A stretch of DNA of 64,000 nucleotides from Actinophytocola glycyrrhizae (GTDB lineage Bacteria; Actinomycetota; Actinomycetes; Mycobacteriales; Pseudonocardiaceae), in contig NZ_JBHSIS010000003.1 of NCBI RefSeq assembly GCF_042653545.1, forward strand, positions 682,001 to 746,000, in the 5' to 3' direction. The position numbers and the translations under genes are program-made. The notes beneath the pieces are model-generated. The model had not been told where the DNA came from and ran no database searches. It saw only the letters and a list, made by a program, of their open reading frames with translations. This document shows positions 15,961 to 24,878 of this stretch, in pieces (the first letter of the stretch is position 1; each line of letters begins with the position of its first letter).

Positions 15961-16998
15961 TCACCGCCCGGGCGGCGCGAGCTGCGTTGCGTTGACCTCG
16001 CGGACCTCGGCCACCAGCTCCGGTCGCTCGACGACCGTCACCCCCGCCGCCGCGAGCTGTTCCGCGCCCTCGCCGACCACGAAGGTCGACGGTTCCCGGT
16101 AGGCGAAGACCACCCGGCGGACACCGGCGTCGAGGATCAGCCTGGTGCACGACAGCGGCCGGGACTTGCGGGTACTGCACGGTTCCATCGAGCTGTAGAT
16201 GGTCGCACCCGCCAGGCGCGGGTCGTCGGCGGCGAGCTTGGCGAGCGCGGACTCCTCGGCGTGCACGGTCTCGTCGGTCTCGCGGGAGAAACCCCACGCG
16301 ATCCGTTCTCCCGCCGCGTCGACGATCACCGCGCCGACGCTGAACGCGGTGGTCGAGGGCGGGCACCGGCGCGAGAGCGCGACCGCGTGGGCAAGCCAGT
16401 GACCGTCCACAGCGGACTCGCCGAGCAGGTACCTGTGCAGCACCACGTTCCCGATCGGTTCGACGGCCGCCAGTGTCGCCCGGTGGTCCTTGTGCCACCT
16501 GAACCGGCCATCGTGGACGAACCGGGGTGCCGCGCGGTCGCCGACGAAGAACGGCGCGATCACCAGCTGCAGCTCGTCGACCCGGCCAGAGGCGAGGAAC
16601 GCCGTCAGCACCCGGCCGCCGCCCTCGACCATCAGCCGCGTCACCCCGCGTGCCGCCAGCCGCGCGAGGACCTCGTCGACGGACCCGCCGGTGACGAGCG
16701 ACTCGCCGTCGGCGCGGAACGCCGCGTCCTGTGGCAGGTCCCCGTTCGACAGCACGACCTTCAGCGGTGTCGCCGGCTTCCCGGCCGCCTCCCGCGCGGC
16801 CCGGCGGGCGGGTGAGCGCACCGAGAGCCTCGGGTTGTCGTTGCGGACCGTGCCCGCGCCCACGAGGATCGCGTCGACCCCCGCGCGTTCGGCGTCCACC
16901 CGGTCGAGGTCGGCGGCGTTGGAGAGCACGAGCCGCTCGCCGGAGGTGTCGTCGAGGTACCCGTCGAGCGAGATCGCGCAGCTGAGCAGCACATACAT
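15961..16998 (-). CDS. Reductase-deaminase fusion, RibD-like with reversed domain order
   Basis: 345 aa from ATG 16998 (MYVLLSCAISLDGYLDD), the normal start of a RibD-type reductase; the open frame further upstream has no reductase similarity. Residues ~1-215 form the dihydrofolate-reductase-like pyrimidine reductase (GAGTVRNDNP, VEGGGRVLTAFL). Residues ~225-345 form a zinc cytidine-deaminase fold with HAEE and PCSTRKSRPLSC ligands. Canonical RibD carries the deaminase first, so this order is inverted. It probably acts on a riboflavin-type or related pyrimidine intermediate. It is divergent from the TIGR01777 gene. Confidence 0.88.
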   Translation of the reverse strand: MYVLLSCAISLDGYLDDTSGERLVLSNAADLDRVDAERAGVDAILVGAGTVRNDNPRLSVRSPARRAAREAAGKPATPLKVVLSNGDLPQDAAFRADGESLVTGGSVDEVLARLAARGVTRLMVEGGGRVLTAFLASGRVDELQLVIAPFFVGDRAAPRFVHDGRFRWHKDHRATLAAVEPIGNVVLHRYLLGESAVDGHWLAHAVALSRRCPPSTTAFSVGAVIVDAAGERIAWGFSRETDETVHAEESALAKLAADDPRLAGATIYSSMEPCSTRKSRPLSCTRLILDAGVRRVVFAYREPSTFVVGEGAEQLAAAGVTVVERPELVAEVREVNATQLAPPGR

Positions 16999-17243
16999 GG
17001 TGTCGCCTATCCTGCCGGACAAATCTTTCTCTGGTGAGGTCAGCGCAACGTACCGGACGGCGGACACCCCGCCGGAACTGTCGGGGCCCAGGACCACCGC
17101 CCGGTTCCTGGCAACGAGCGCGTCGACGAACGGCCACTTCGGACTCTTCCAGTGGGACATGCCACCTCAGGCGGGCGGCCCCGGTGCGCACCGGTGTAGC
17201 CCAGAACACGGCCCGTCTGTCCCCGACGGCGCGTACCCTCGTT

Positions 17244-17259
17244 TTTGAACACGTTCAAA
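17244..17259. promoter_or_regulatory. TTTGAAC-N2-GTTCAAA operator-like inverted repeat
   Basis: Perfect 7-bp arms with a 2-bp spacer lie 15 nt before the ATG of the epimerase gene, in the divergent gap with the reductase-deaminase gene. Repressors of the TetR type often bind such short dyads, but the cognate regulator is not identifiable. The symmetry is seen; the operator role is inferred. Confidence 0.5.
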
Positions 17260-17273
17260 GTGAGGGGCGGGGC

Positions 17274-18203
17274 ATGAAGATCGTGGTTCCCGGCGGGTCC
17301 GGGCACATCGGCACCTTCCTGTGCCGGGCGCTGGCCGCCGCCGGGCACGAGGTGGTCGTCCTCGGCAGGCGCGGCGGGGTGCGGTGGGACGGCAGGACGC
17401 TCGGCCCGTGGGCGGCCGAGGTGGACGGCGCGGACGCGGTGGTCAACCTCGCGGGCAGGAGCGTGAGCTGCCGGTACACCGAGGAGAACCTGCGGGAGAT
17501 GATGGCGTCGCGGGTCGACTCGGCCCGGGTCGTCGGCGCGGCGATCGCCGCGGCGGCCCGGCCGCCGAAGGTCTGGCTCCAGATGAGCACCGCGACGATC
17601 TACGCCCACCGCTTCGACGCGCCGAACGACGAGCACACGGGCGTCATCGGCGGCGCGGAACCGGACGTGCCCGGCTACTGGGCGTACAGCGTCGAGATCG
17701 CAAGGCGCTGGGAGGCGGTGCAGGCGGCGGCCGAGACCCCCGCGACCCGCAAGGTCGCACTGCGCACGGCGATCGTGATGAGCCGGGAACGGGGTGGTGC
17801 GTTCACGGTGCTGCGCGGCATGGCCCGGGCGGGCCTCGGCGGCCCGGTGGCCGGTGGTGCGCAGTACGTGTCGTGGCTGCACGAGGAGGACTTCGTGCGG
17901 GCGGTGGAGTTCCTGCTGACCCACGAGCTGTCCGGCCCGGTGAACCTCGCCGCGCCGGAACCGTTGCCGCAGCGGGACTTCATGCGCGTGCTCCGCGCCG
18001 CGTGCGGGATGCCGGTCGGACTGCCCGCGACGAGGTGGATGGCGGAGCTTGGCGCGCTGGCCGTGCGCTCGGACACCGAGTTGCTGTTGAAGAGCCGCCG
18101 CGTGGTGCCGACCCGGTTGCTGGCCGCCGGTTTCACGTTCGGCCACCCGACGTGGCCACAAGCGGCCCGGGACCTGTTGGCACGGCATAGGATCGGCGCG
18201 TGA
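17274..18203 (+). CDS. TIGR01777 family NAD-dependent epimerase
   Basis: 309 aa from ATG 17274, preceded by a GAGGGGCGGGG ribosome site. The N-terminal Rossmann motif reads VPGGSGHIGTFLCRAL. The protein continues with VNLAGRSV and SR(V)DSARVVGAAI, and has YWAYSVEIARRWE in the central region. The C-terminal LLAAGFTFGHPTWPQAARDL is the DUF1731 signature of this family. The enzymatic substrate is unknown for most members. A dyad operator overlaps its leader. Its stop overlaps a GTG that opens a 38-codon frame. Confidence 0.9.
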   Translation: MKIVVPGGSGHIGTFLCRALAAAGHEVVVLGRRGGVRWDGRTLGPWAAEVDGADAVVNLAGRSVSCRYTEENLREMMASRVDSARVVGAAIAAAARPPKVWLQMSTATIYAHRFDAPNDEHTGVIGGAEPDVPGYWAYSVEIARRWEAVQAAAETPATRKVALRTAIVMSRERGGAFTVLRGMARAGLGGPVAGGAQYVSWLHEEDFVRAVEFLLTHELSGPVNLAAPEPLPQRDFMRVLRAACGMPVGLPATRWMAELGALAVRSDTELLLKSRRVVPTRLLAAGFTFGHPTWPQAARDLLARHRIGA

Positions 18204-18316
18204 ACCTCCATGAGGCCGCCGCGGGCGGAGCCGTCGAGGAGGCCACCCGCCTCCCCGCGGTGCTGTGGGACGTGGAGCGCGAGGGCCTCGGCCTGGCCTG
18301 CGTGGCGATGCCCTGA
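18200..18316 (+). pseudogene. 38-codon frame cut off by a repeat element (possible gene remnant)
   Basis: GTG 18200 overlaps the epimerase stop (GTGA). It reads 38 codons with strong third-position GC before a TGA that lies inside the CCCTGAAAGG module of the palindromic repeat. The predicted peptide (MNLHEAAAGGAVEEATRLPA...) is unfamiliar. Coupling and codon use suggest either a tiny real gene or the beginning of a longer gene truncated when the repeat arrived. Low certainty. Confidence 0.3.
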
Positions 18317-18365
18317 AAGGCGCGTTCAGGGCGCTGGGCGTCCTGAATGGCCCATTGACGGCACC
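18309..18365. repeat. Palindromic module pair between convergent genes
   Basis: Two modules of the same family as downstream of mceF begin at 18314 (TGAAAGGCGCGTTCA) and 18344 (TGAATGGCCCATTGA), 30 bp apart. The element lies between the converging epimerase and SIS genes, ending ~38 nt from the SIS stop. It probably acts as, or hides, a bidirectional terminator. Confidence 0.65.
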
Positions 18366-18402
18366 GAAGCAAACCGGGCCACCGGCCGGACCTGCACACG
18401 CC

Positions 18403-19149
18403 CTAGCCCGCCGTGCGGCGGATGCGGCCCTCGTACAGCGCTTCGAGCTTGATGTTGCGTTCGTAGCCGCCCGGCACGTTGTTCGACACGTACACCGGCG
18501 GCTCGGTGCCCGACTCGAGCAGCAGCCGGACCGTGTCCGCCACCAGCATCTGCGCGAGCAGGCCCGCGGTCAGCGACGACACGCCACCGACGGAAGTGCC
18601 GTCCGGCAACGGAAGCAGCGTGTCGCCGAACGGTGCGCGGTTGTCCAGCGTCACGTCGGCGAAGTCGGAAAGGCGTTTGCCTGACTCGTGGCGCGCGGGG
18701 ACCTGGCTGCTGTGCAGCAGCGAGGTGATCACGACGAGCTTGTGGCCGTTGGTGGTCGCGAGGTGCGCCATCTCCACGACCGACGAGTTCACCCCGGAGC
18801 TGGACGCGATCACGAACACGTCCTGCGGGTGCGGCGCCGCCAGCTCGTACAGGCGCGACACGACGTCGGCGCTGCGCTCGAGCATCGGGTCGGCGAGCAC
18901 CGCGGGGTCCTCGCCGCCGAACTGCACGAGGTCCGACAGTGCGATGCGGTTCGTGGGGACCAGCCCGCCCGCTCGGCCCGCGATCTCCAGCGCGGTGCCC
19001 TGCGAGTGGCCGGTGCCGAACGCCTGGATCACGCCGTTGTCGCGCACCGAGGCCGCCAGCAGCTCGGCGGCGGGGGTCACGTCGGTCCCCGCCACCTCGG
19101 TGAGGCGCTCCAGCAGTGCGGCGGCAGAGGCGGAAGCGGAGACCGTCAT
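18403..19149 (-). CDS. SIS-domain phosphosugar-binding protein
   Basis: 248 aa from ATG 19149, which overlaps the TetR stop (ATGA); the open frame to 19362 is TetR sequence. The SIS fold is visible as VIQAFGTGHSQGTALEIAGRAG (phosphosugar-binding Ser/Gly loop, residues ~32-53) and DVFVIASSSGVNSSVVEMAHLA. The length and RIALSDLVQFGGEDP segment fit the sugar isomerase-domain proteins related to MurNAc-6-phosphate etherases. A role in amino-sugar catabolism under control of the co-transcribed TetR regulator is inferred. Confidence 0.85.
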   Translation of the reverse strand: MTVSASASAAALLERLTEVAGTDVTPAAELLAASVRDNGVIQAFGTGHSQGTALEIAGRAGGLVPTNRIALSDLVQFGGEDPAVLADPMLERSADVVSRLYELAAPHPQDVFVIASSSGVNSSVVEMAHLATTNGHKLVVITSLLHSSQVPARHESGKRLSDFADVTLDNRAPFGDTLLPLPDGTSVGGVSSLTAGLLAQMLVADTVRLLLESGTEPPVYVSNNVPGGYERNIKLEALYEGRIRRTAG

Positions 19150-19781
19150 GCCGTCACCGCCGCGACCGCGAACCGCACGACTTCGGCGATGACCTCGTCC
19201 AACGTGATCCTTCCCCGGTTCACTGAGTAGTGGTGCACCAGCTCGTTGACCGAGGCGATCACCGCGAGCGCGGGCAGGGTGAAGTCCCGCGCCTTCGCCT
19301 CGCCGCGCAGCACCGCGCGGTCCGCCTCGGCGACCATGAAGTCCCACCACCGCTTGCGCCACGCCATGCGGTGCTTCTCGACCTTGTCGCTGACGCCGAT
19401 CATCTCGACGTACGCGAGGCGTGCCCAGCGCGGGTCGCTGGCCATGTTGTTGATGAACGTGCGCACGGCCAGCTCGAACCGCTCGGCGAGTGCGGCGTCG
19501 GTCGCCTCGGCGAAGGCGGCGTTGACCGCCCGGTAGGACTGCTCGTTGGCGCGCGAGTGCAGCGCGATCAGCAGGTCCTCGCGGGAGTTGAACTCCTCGT
19601 AGAAGTTGCGCGTGGACACCCCGGCGTGGGTGCAGAGCTTCTCGATCGACGTCGCCGCGTAGCCCTCGGTGCCGAACAGCTGCAGCCCGGCCTCCAGTAA
19701 CCGCCCGCGTCGCTCGGCCCGCCGGTCGGCGGCCGTCCGGCCGCCGTACGTGCGCCGTGCCACCGCCTCGGTTCGCGGCAT
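19146..19781 (-). CDS. TetR family transcriptional regulator
   Basis: 211 aa from ATG 19781. The helix-turn-helix (YAATSIEKLCTHAGVSTRNFYEEFNSREDLLIAL, about residues 40-73) is typical. The C-terminal ligand domain has no recognisable subtype. The ATGA overlap with the SIS gene makes a two-gene operon, so it likely senses a metabolite of that pathway or controls its own operon. Confidence 0.9.
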   Translation of the reverse strand: MPRTEAVARRTYGGRTAADRRAERRGRLLEAGLQLFGTEGYAATSIEKLCTHAGVSTRNFYEEFNSREDLLIALHSRANEQSYRAVNAAFAEATDAALAERFELAVRTFINNMASDPRWARLAYVEMIGVSDKVEKHRMAWRKRWWDFMVAEADRAVLRGEAKARDFTLPALAVIASVNELVHHYSVNRGRITLDEVIAEVVRFAVAAVTA

Positions 19782-19894
19782 CCGATTCCCCTCGCCCTCA
19801 AAGCCACCAGTGCCACCGGTCAGGCTACTGGCACTCGACCAGGCAGGACAACGAGGTCAGCTCGCCGACAAACGTGCAAGCAGGCCGGTATCTC

Positions 19895-20329
19895 TCAGTT
19901 CTTCGTGGTCCGGAGCCCTTCGGCGAGGGCCTCCAGCGCGGGGAGCGCGTCGAGCAGGGCGTCGGTGACGTCCGGCGACAGTCCGTCGAGGATCCGCGCC
20001 ACCGTTTCCGTGCGGGACTTGATGATCCGCAGGTGCACGTCCTGGCCGGCGTCGGTGGTCGCGATCTGCACCGCCCGCTGGTCGGCGGGGTTGGGCAGCC
20101 GGGTCGCGAGGCCGTCGTCGACGAGCTTGGCCACCACACGGGACAGCATCGTCGGGTTGAGGCCCTCGATGTCGGCAAGCTCGGTCATGCCGATCGGGCC
20201 GCGGTGCGCGACGATGCCGAGCACGGAGGCCTGCGTGGGGGTCAGGTTCTCGCTGACCGGCGCGGCGTTGAGCAGCCGCGCCAGCCGCCCGATGACCCGG
20301 CGCAGTCGGGTCACGTTCTCGGCATCCAC
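19895..20329 (-). CDS. MarR family transcriptional regulator
   Basis: 144 aa from GTG 20329. The winged helix includes LTPTQASVLGIVAHRGPIGMTELADIEGLNPTMLSRVVAKLVDDGLATRLPNPADQRAVQIATT, with the conserved wing Asp-Gln-Arg. It is divergent from an MFS exporter across a 75-bp gap containing a perfect TTGCTTGC dyad. This arrangement is typical of a MarR repressor that controls itself and an efflux pump in response to an effector drug or lipid. Confidence 0.93.
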   Translation of the reverse strand: MDAENVTRLRRVIGRLARLLNAAPVSENLTPTQASVLGIVAHRGPIGMTELADIEGLNPTMLSRVVAKLVDDGLATRLPNPADQRAVQIATTDAGQDVHLRIIKSRTETVARILDGLSPDVTDALLDALPALEALAEGLRTTKN

Positions 20330-20371
20330 TTACCGGCTCCCGGTCAGGTCTGGTTGGTCACAAACACTTGG

Positions 20372-20389
20372 TTGCTTGCCAGCAAGCAA
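20372..20389. promoter_or_regulatory. MarR-type operator TTGCTTGC-N2-GCAAGCAA
   Basis: A perfect dyad with 8-bp arms (20372-20379 and 20382-20389) lies in the gap between the divergent MarR and MFS genes, 16 nt before the MFS ATG. It matches the TTGCTTGC/GCAAGCAA style of MarR operators. It is well placed to block both promoters. Confidence 0.75.
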
Positions 20390-20404
20390 GTATTCTCGGC
20401 TCTC

Positions 20405-21799
20405 ATGGGGATGCGAAGCATAGGAGCAAACACCCGGGCGGACATCCCCTCCGAGCCGCTGCCGCGCCGCCACGTGGTCTTCGCCGTGGTGGCGATCGCC
20501 CTGTTCATGGCCTCCATGGACCAGACGATCGTCGCGACCGGGCTGAACGCGATCCAGTCCGACCTCGGCGCCGAGCTGACGTGGAGTGGCTGGACGATCA
20601 CCATCTACTCGCTCGGCCAGATCATCGCGATGCCGATGGCGGGCAAACTGGGTGACCACTTCGGCCGCAAGAAGGTCTTCCTCACCGCCGTCGTGATCTT
20701 CACGGCGGCATCGCTGGCCTGCGGGTTCGCGAACAACATCTACGTGCTGGTCGCGCTGCGGGCCGTGCAGGCACTCGGTGGCGGCGCGTTCATGCCGTCC
20801 GCCACCGGCATCATCGCCGACCACTACGGCCCGGCCCGCGACCGCGCCGTGGGGATGTTCACCTCGATCTTCCCCATCGGCGGCATCCTCGGCCCGATCC
20901 TCGGCGGCGTCTTCGTCACGTACTCGTCGTGGCGGACGATCTTCTTCGTCAACGTGCCGATCGGCCTGGTGCTGCTGGTCCTCGGCTGGAAACTGATCGG
21001 CGCGACCCCGGGCAAACCGGCTGAACGCATCGACGTGCGCGGCCTGCTGCTGCTCGCGCTGCTGATGCTGACCACCATGTACGGCCTCACGAACCTCGAC
21101 CACGGCCTGACCAGCCCGTGGTTCGCCGCGCCGGTCGTCTGCGGCGCGGTGTTCGCGTACCTGTTCGTGCGGCACACCCTCCGCGCCAGAGCCCCGTTCA
21201 TCCCGCTGCAGTTGCTGCGCGGCAAGGGGTTCGGCGCGATGAACGTGCTGAACCTGCTGTTCGGCGGCGCCGCGATCGGGTTCGGGGCGCTGGTGCCGCT
21301 GTACGCCGAGGAGCGGTTCCACCTGGATCCCCTGGCTGCGGGGATGGTCCTGACCGCCAGGGGAGCCGGTGTCATCTGCGTGGCGGCGCTGGCCGTGCTG
21401 ACGTTGCGCAAACTCGGCTGCCGCCTCCCGATGCTGGTCGGCTTCGTGTTGATCACGACCGGGTTCGCGCTGATGGCGTTCCCGCCGCCGAACACCAACG
21501 GCTACCTGTGGCTGATGATGGCGGCGGGGATCACCGGCGTCGGGATGGGGGTGTCGGTGCCCGCGTCGAACAACGCCGGGCTGCAGCTGGCACCGGACCA
21601 GATCGCGTCGATCGCCGGACTGCGCGGGATGTTCCGGCAGAGCGGCTCGATCATCGCCGTCTCGGTGATGACGGCCGTGGCGGCGAACAGTGCCCATCCG
21701 GCCATGACGCAGGCACACGGGTTCGTGGTCCTTTCGGTGCTCCTGGTGGCGGCGGTGCCACTGATCTTCACGATCCCGGACCACCGGGGCAGCTGGTAG
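20405..21799 (+). CDS. MFS drug transporter, DHA2 type
   Basis: 464 aa from ATG 20405 (ATG 20411 is an alternative). Hydrophobicity gives roughly 13-14 membrane segments. Family motifs are MASMDQTIVATGLNAIQ in TM1, WTITIYSLGQIIAMPMAGKLGDHFGRKKVFL (motif A) and motif C-like GGILGPILGGVFV. It would export a drug or lipid by proton antiport. It is likely repressed by the divergent MarR protein through the dyad at 20372-20389. Confidence 0.92.
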   Translation: MGMRSIGANTRADIPSEPLPRRHVVFAVVAIALFMASMDQTIVATGLNAIQSDLGAELTWSGWTITIYSLGQIIAMPMAGKLGDHFGRKKVFLTAVVIFTAASLACGFANNIYVLVALRAVQALGGGAFMPSATGIIADHYGPARDRAVGMFTSIFPIGGILGPILGGVFVTYSSWRTIFFVNVPIGLVLLVLGWKLIGATPGKPAERIDVRGLLLLALLMLTTMYGLTNLDHGLTSPWFAAPVVCGAVFAYLFVRHTLRARAPFIPLQLLRGKGFGAMNVLNLLFGGAAIGFGALVPLYAEERFHLDPLAAGMVLTARGAGVICVAALAVLTLRKLGCRLPMLVGFVLITTGFALMAFPPPNTNGYLWLMMAAGITGVGMGVSVPASNNAGLQLAPDQIASIAGLRGMFRQSGSIIAVSVMTAVAANSAHPAMTQAHGFVVLSVLLVAAVPLIFTIPDHRGSW

Positions 21800-21804
21800 C
21801 CGGC

Positions 21805-23583
21805 TCACCCCCGCAGGTCGTACACCGTCTGGCCGTCGATGGTCCGGCTGTCGAAGTTGGCCGACACCCACTCGTCGATGTCCGAGCCGCCGCCGGGGCG
21901 CATCCCGCCGCCACCGACGTAGTAGGCGACCGCACCGTCCGCGACGTAGCGCTGGAACTCGGCGAGCGTGGGTGCGGGATCGCCGCCGCTCCACCCGCCG
22001 ATCGCGATCACCGGGCGCCCGCTCGCCAGTGACAGGTCCGCGGCCTGGGTGCCACCGGTCGTCGCGGCGGCCCACGTCGTGTCCGTGTCCGCCAGCAGGG
22101 TCGCCAGTTCCGCCGGCACGGGCTGCCCGCCCATGTCGAGCCGCGCCTCGCCGGTCGCCGGGCCCGACAGCGGGATGGACCCCGAGTGGGCCTGGGCCGC
22201 CGTTGCCACCGTGAAGGCTCCCGTGCCCAGCAGCGCGGTGACCACCGCCGCCACGCCCAGCGCCCGTGCGCGCACCCCCACCGCCAGCGCGGTCGCCACC
22301 GCCACCGTCGCCGCCAGGATCACCCAGCGTAGCCACGGCAGCCAGTCCGGTGACCGGTCCAGCAGGATGTACGTCCACACCCCGGTCACCGCGACCATCC
22401 CCGCCAGCACGAACCGGGCCGGTGGGTGCGCGCGCCCGCGCCACAGCTCCCGCCCCGCGACCGCCGCCACCGCGGCCACCGCCGGGGCCAGCGCCACCGC
22501 GTAGTACGGGTGGACGATGCCGCTCATCAGGCTGAACACCACGGCGGTCACGATCGTCCAGCCACCCCACAGCAGGAGCGCCGCGCGGGTCCGGTCCGTG
22601 CGCGGGGCCCCTCGGGTGAACCACAGGCCCGCCACCAGCCCGATCAGAGCCGCTGGCAGCAGCCACGACACCTCGGCGCCGAACGCCGCGCCGAACATCC
22701 GGCCCGGTCCGCTCGCGCCGCCGAAGCCGACGTTCCCGCCACCCGCGCCACCGCCACCGCCACCGCCGAAGATCCGGCCGAGGCCGTTGTAGCCGAGTGC
22801 CAGTTCGAGCACGCTGTCATCCGTCGAGCCCGCGATGTAGGGCCGCGAGTCCGCCGGCCACAGCGCCACCAGCGCGACGTACCAGCCCGTCGACACGATC
22901 ACCGCGCCGAGAGCCATGGCCAGGTGCGCGATCCGCCTGCCCAGCGACGTAGGGGCCGCCACCAGGTACGCGATCGCCAGCGCGGGCAGCGTCAGGAAGC
23001 CCTGCAGCATCTTGGTCAGGAACGCGAAGCCGACCGTCGCCCCGGCCAGCATCAGCCACCGGGGGCTCGCCTGCTCCACCGCGCGCACCGTGCAGTACGC
23101 GCCCGCGACCAGCAGCAGCGTCAGCAGTGCGTCCGGCTGGTCGTACCGGAACATCAGCGCGGCCACCGGCGTCAGTGCCAGGCCGGTGCCCGCGAGCACA
23201 CCCGCCGTGGTGCCCGACGTCCTGCGGACGGCCGCGTACAGCAGCCACACCGCCGCCACGCCCATGAGCGCCTGCGGCACCAGCACCGTCCACGGCGAGA
23301 ACCCGAAGACCCGTGCGAACAGGCCCGGCACCCACATCGCGGCCGGGGGCTTGTCGACGGTGATCACGTTGCCCGCGTCGAGCGAGCCGAACAGCAACGC
23401 CTGCCAGCTCTGGGAACCGGCCTGGACCGCGGCCGCGTAGTAGCTGTTCCCCCAGCCGGTCGCGGTCAGGTTCCACAGGTACAGCACCGCGGTCCCCACC
23501 GGCAACAGCAGCACCCACGGCCGCCGCTTGCCGGTCGCGGGGGCCGCGGCCACGGTGGTGGCTGGCGAAGCGGTCGCGATCAC
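21805..23583 (-). CDS. GT39-type (ArnT/PMT-like) membrane glycosyltransferase, copy 1
   Basis: 592 aa from GTG 23583, overlapping the upstream stop. About 11-12 membrane segments are followed by an extracytoplasmic C-terminal domain (from about residue 455, WAAATTGGTQAADLSLASGRPV). The GT-C landmarks are GNSYYAAAVQAGSQSWQAL, ITVDKPPAAMW and LTKMLQGFL. A Gly-rich loop (about residues 273-292) precedes the second half. It would transfer a sugar from a polyprenyl-phosphate donor to an envelope acceptor. The gene two positions upstream is a clear paralogue, and the intervening GT2 could make the donor. Confidence 0.88.
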   Translation of the reverse strand: MIATASPATTVAAAPATGKRRPWVLLLPVGTAVLYLWNLTATGWGNSYYAAAVQAGSQSWQALLFGSLDAGNVITVDKPPAAMWVPGLFARVFGFSPWTVLVPQALMGVAAVWLLYAAVRRTSGTTAGVLAGTGLALTPVAALMFRYDQPDALLTLLLVAGAYCTVRAVEQASPRWLMLAGATVGFAFLTKMLQGFLTLPALAIAYLVAAPTSLGRRIAHLAMALGAVIVSTGWYVALVALWPADSRPYIAGSTDDSVLELALGYNGLGRIFGGGGGGGAGGGNVGFGGASGPGRMFGAAFGAEVSWLLPAALIGLVAGLWFTRGAPRTDRTRAALLLWGGWTIVTAVVFSLMSGIVHPYYAVALAPAVAAVAAVAGRELWRGRAHPPARFVLAGMVAVTGVWTYILLDRSPDWLPWLRWVILAATVAVATALAVGVRARALGVAAVVTALLGTGAFTVATAAQAHSGSIPLSGPATGEARLDMGGQPVPAELATLLADTDTTWAAATTGGTQAADLSLASGRPVIAIGGWSGGDPAPTLAEFQRYVADGAVAYYVGGGGMRPGGGSDIDEWVSANFDSRTIDGQTVYDLRG

Positions 23584-24878
23584 GAGGCACTCTTCTCGGT
23601 GAGGCGGCGCGGGTGGAACACCCAGCCGCGGAGCAGCAGGAACCGCAGCACGGTGGCCGCGAGGTTGGCGGCGACGAGCACGGCCAGCTCAAGGCCCCTG
23701 CCGGGCACGGTGAACCCGTGCAGCACGGCGAGCGACCCGGCGGTCAGCGCCAGCCCGAGGCAGAACACGATCAGGCCCTCGAACTGGTGGCGCGCGACCC
23801 CGGCGCGCCCGCGGACCCCGAAGGTGTACCGCCGGTTGGCCGCCGTGTTGCCGACCGCCGTGACACCCAGGGCGACGAGGTTCGCGCCCTGTGCGCCCAT
23901 CCCGTCGCGCAGCGTCGAGAACAGCACCAGGTAGGCCAGAGTGGACACCACGCCGACGGTCGCGAACCGGACCAGCTGGCGCAGCAGGCCGGCGGGTGGC
24001 GCGTCCCTGCCGAGCTGCTCGCGCAAGCGAGCCACCGGGATCCGGCCGGTCGCGAAACCCCGTGCCAGGCGGGCGATCCCCAGCAGGTCGGCGACCGCGG
24101 TCGCCACGATGTCGACGCGGCTGTCCGGGTCGTCCACCCAGTCGACCGGCACCTCGTGGATGCGCAGCCCGGTCCGCTCCGCGAGCACGAGCAGTTCGGT
24201 GTCGAAGAACCAGCCGGTGTCGGCCACGTGCGGCAGCAGCTTCTCCGCCACGTCCGCGCGGATCGCCTTGAAGCCGCACTGCGCGTCGGAGAACCTGGTC
24301 GCGAGCGCACCACGCAGCAACAGGTTGTAGCCACGGGAGATCAGCTCCCGTTTCGGCCCACGCACCACCCGGGCACCGCGCGCGAGCCGGGAGCCGATCG
24401 CGAGGTCGGAGTGGCCCGACAGCAGCGGCGCTACCAGCGGCGGGAGCGCGTTGAGGTCGGTGGACAGGTCGACGTCGAGGTAGGCGAGCACCGCGGCGTC
24501 GCTCGCGGACCACACCGCGCGCAACGCTCGTCCCCGCCCCTTCTCCGCCAGGTGCACGGCCCTGACCTCGGCGAACTCGGCGGCGAGTGCGTCGGCGACG
24601 GCGGCGGTGCCGTCGGTGCTCGCGTTGTTCGCGATCGTGATCCGGAAGCGGTGGGGGAACCCGGCCTTCAGGTGTCTCCGCAGTCTGCGGACGCAGGGCG
24701 CGAGGTCCCGTTCCTCGTTGTACACGGGCACGACGACGTCGAGCACCAGTGTGTCGCCGTCGGTCTCGATGGCTCCCCGGTCGGTGGGGTTGGGCACGGT
24801 CAGCGTCATGGTGACCACGCTCGGCTCCCCGGCTGGGTCGGCCGTGTGGCCTGCCTGTGCGTGCGCTGTGCGTGTCAT
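23580..24878 (-). CDS. GT2 glycosyltransferase-GtrA fusion (polyprenyl-phosphate sugar synthase)
   Basis: 432 aa from ATG 24878, coupled by ATGA to the upstream glycosyltransferase and by GTGA to the downstream one. Residues ~45-270 are a DPM1-like GT2 domain (LDVVVPVYNEERDL, YLDVDLSTDLNALPPL, SDAQCGFKAIRADV, DTELLVLAER). Residues ~300-425 are a four-helix GtrA domain (LVRFATVGVVSTLAYL, NRRYTFG). Such fusions make and flip polyprenyl-phosphate-linked sugars, the donors used by GT-C enzymes. The sandwich with two GT39 genes therefore forms a self-sufficient glycosylation cassette. Confidence 0.9.
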   Translation of the reverse strand: MTRTAHAQAGHTADPAGEPSVVTMTLTVPNPTDRGAIETDGDTLVLDVVVPVYNEERDLAPCVRRLRRHLKAGFPHRFRITIANNASTDGTAAVADALAAEFAEVRAVHLAEKGRGRALRAVWSASDAAVLAYLDVDLSTDLNALPPLVAPLLSGHSDLAIGSRLARGARVVRGPKRELISRGYNLLLRGALATRFSDAQCGFKAIRADVAEKLLPHVADTGWFFDTELLVLAERTGLRIHEVPVDWVDDPDSRVDIVATAVADLLGIARLARGFATGRIPVARLREQLGRDAPPAGLLRQLVRFATVGVVSTLAYLVLFSTLRDGMGAQGANLVALGVTAVGNTAANRRYTFGVRGRAGVARHQFEGLIVFCLGLALTAGSLAVLHGFTVPGRGLELAVLVAANLAATVLRFLLLRGWVFHPRRLTEKSAS

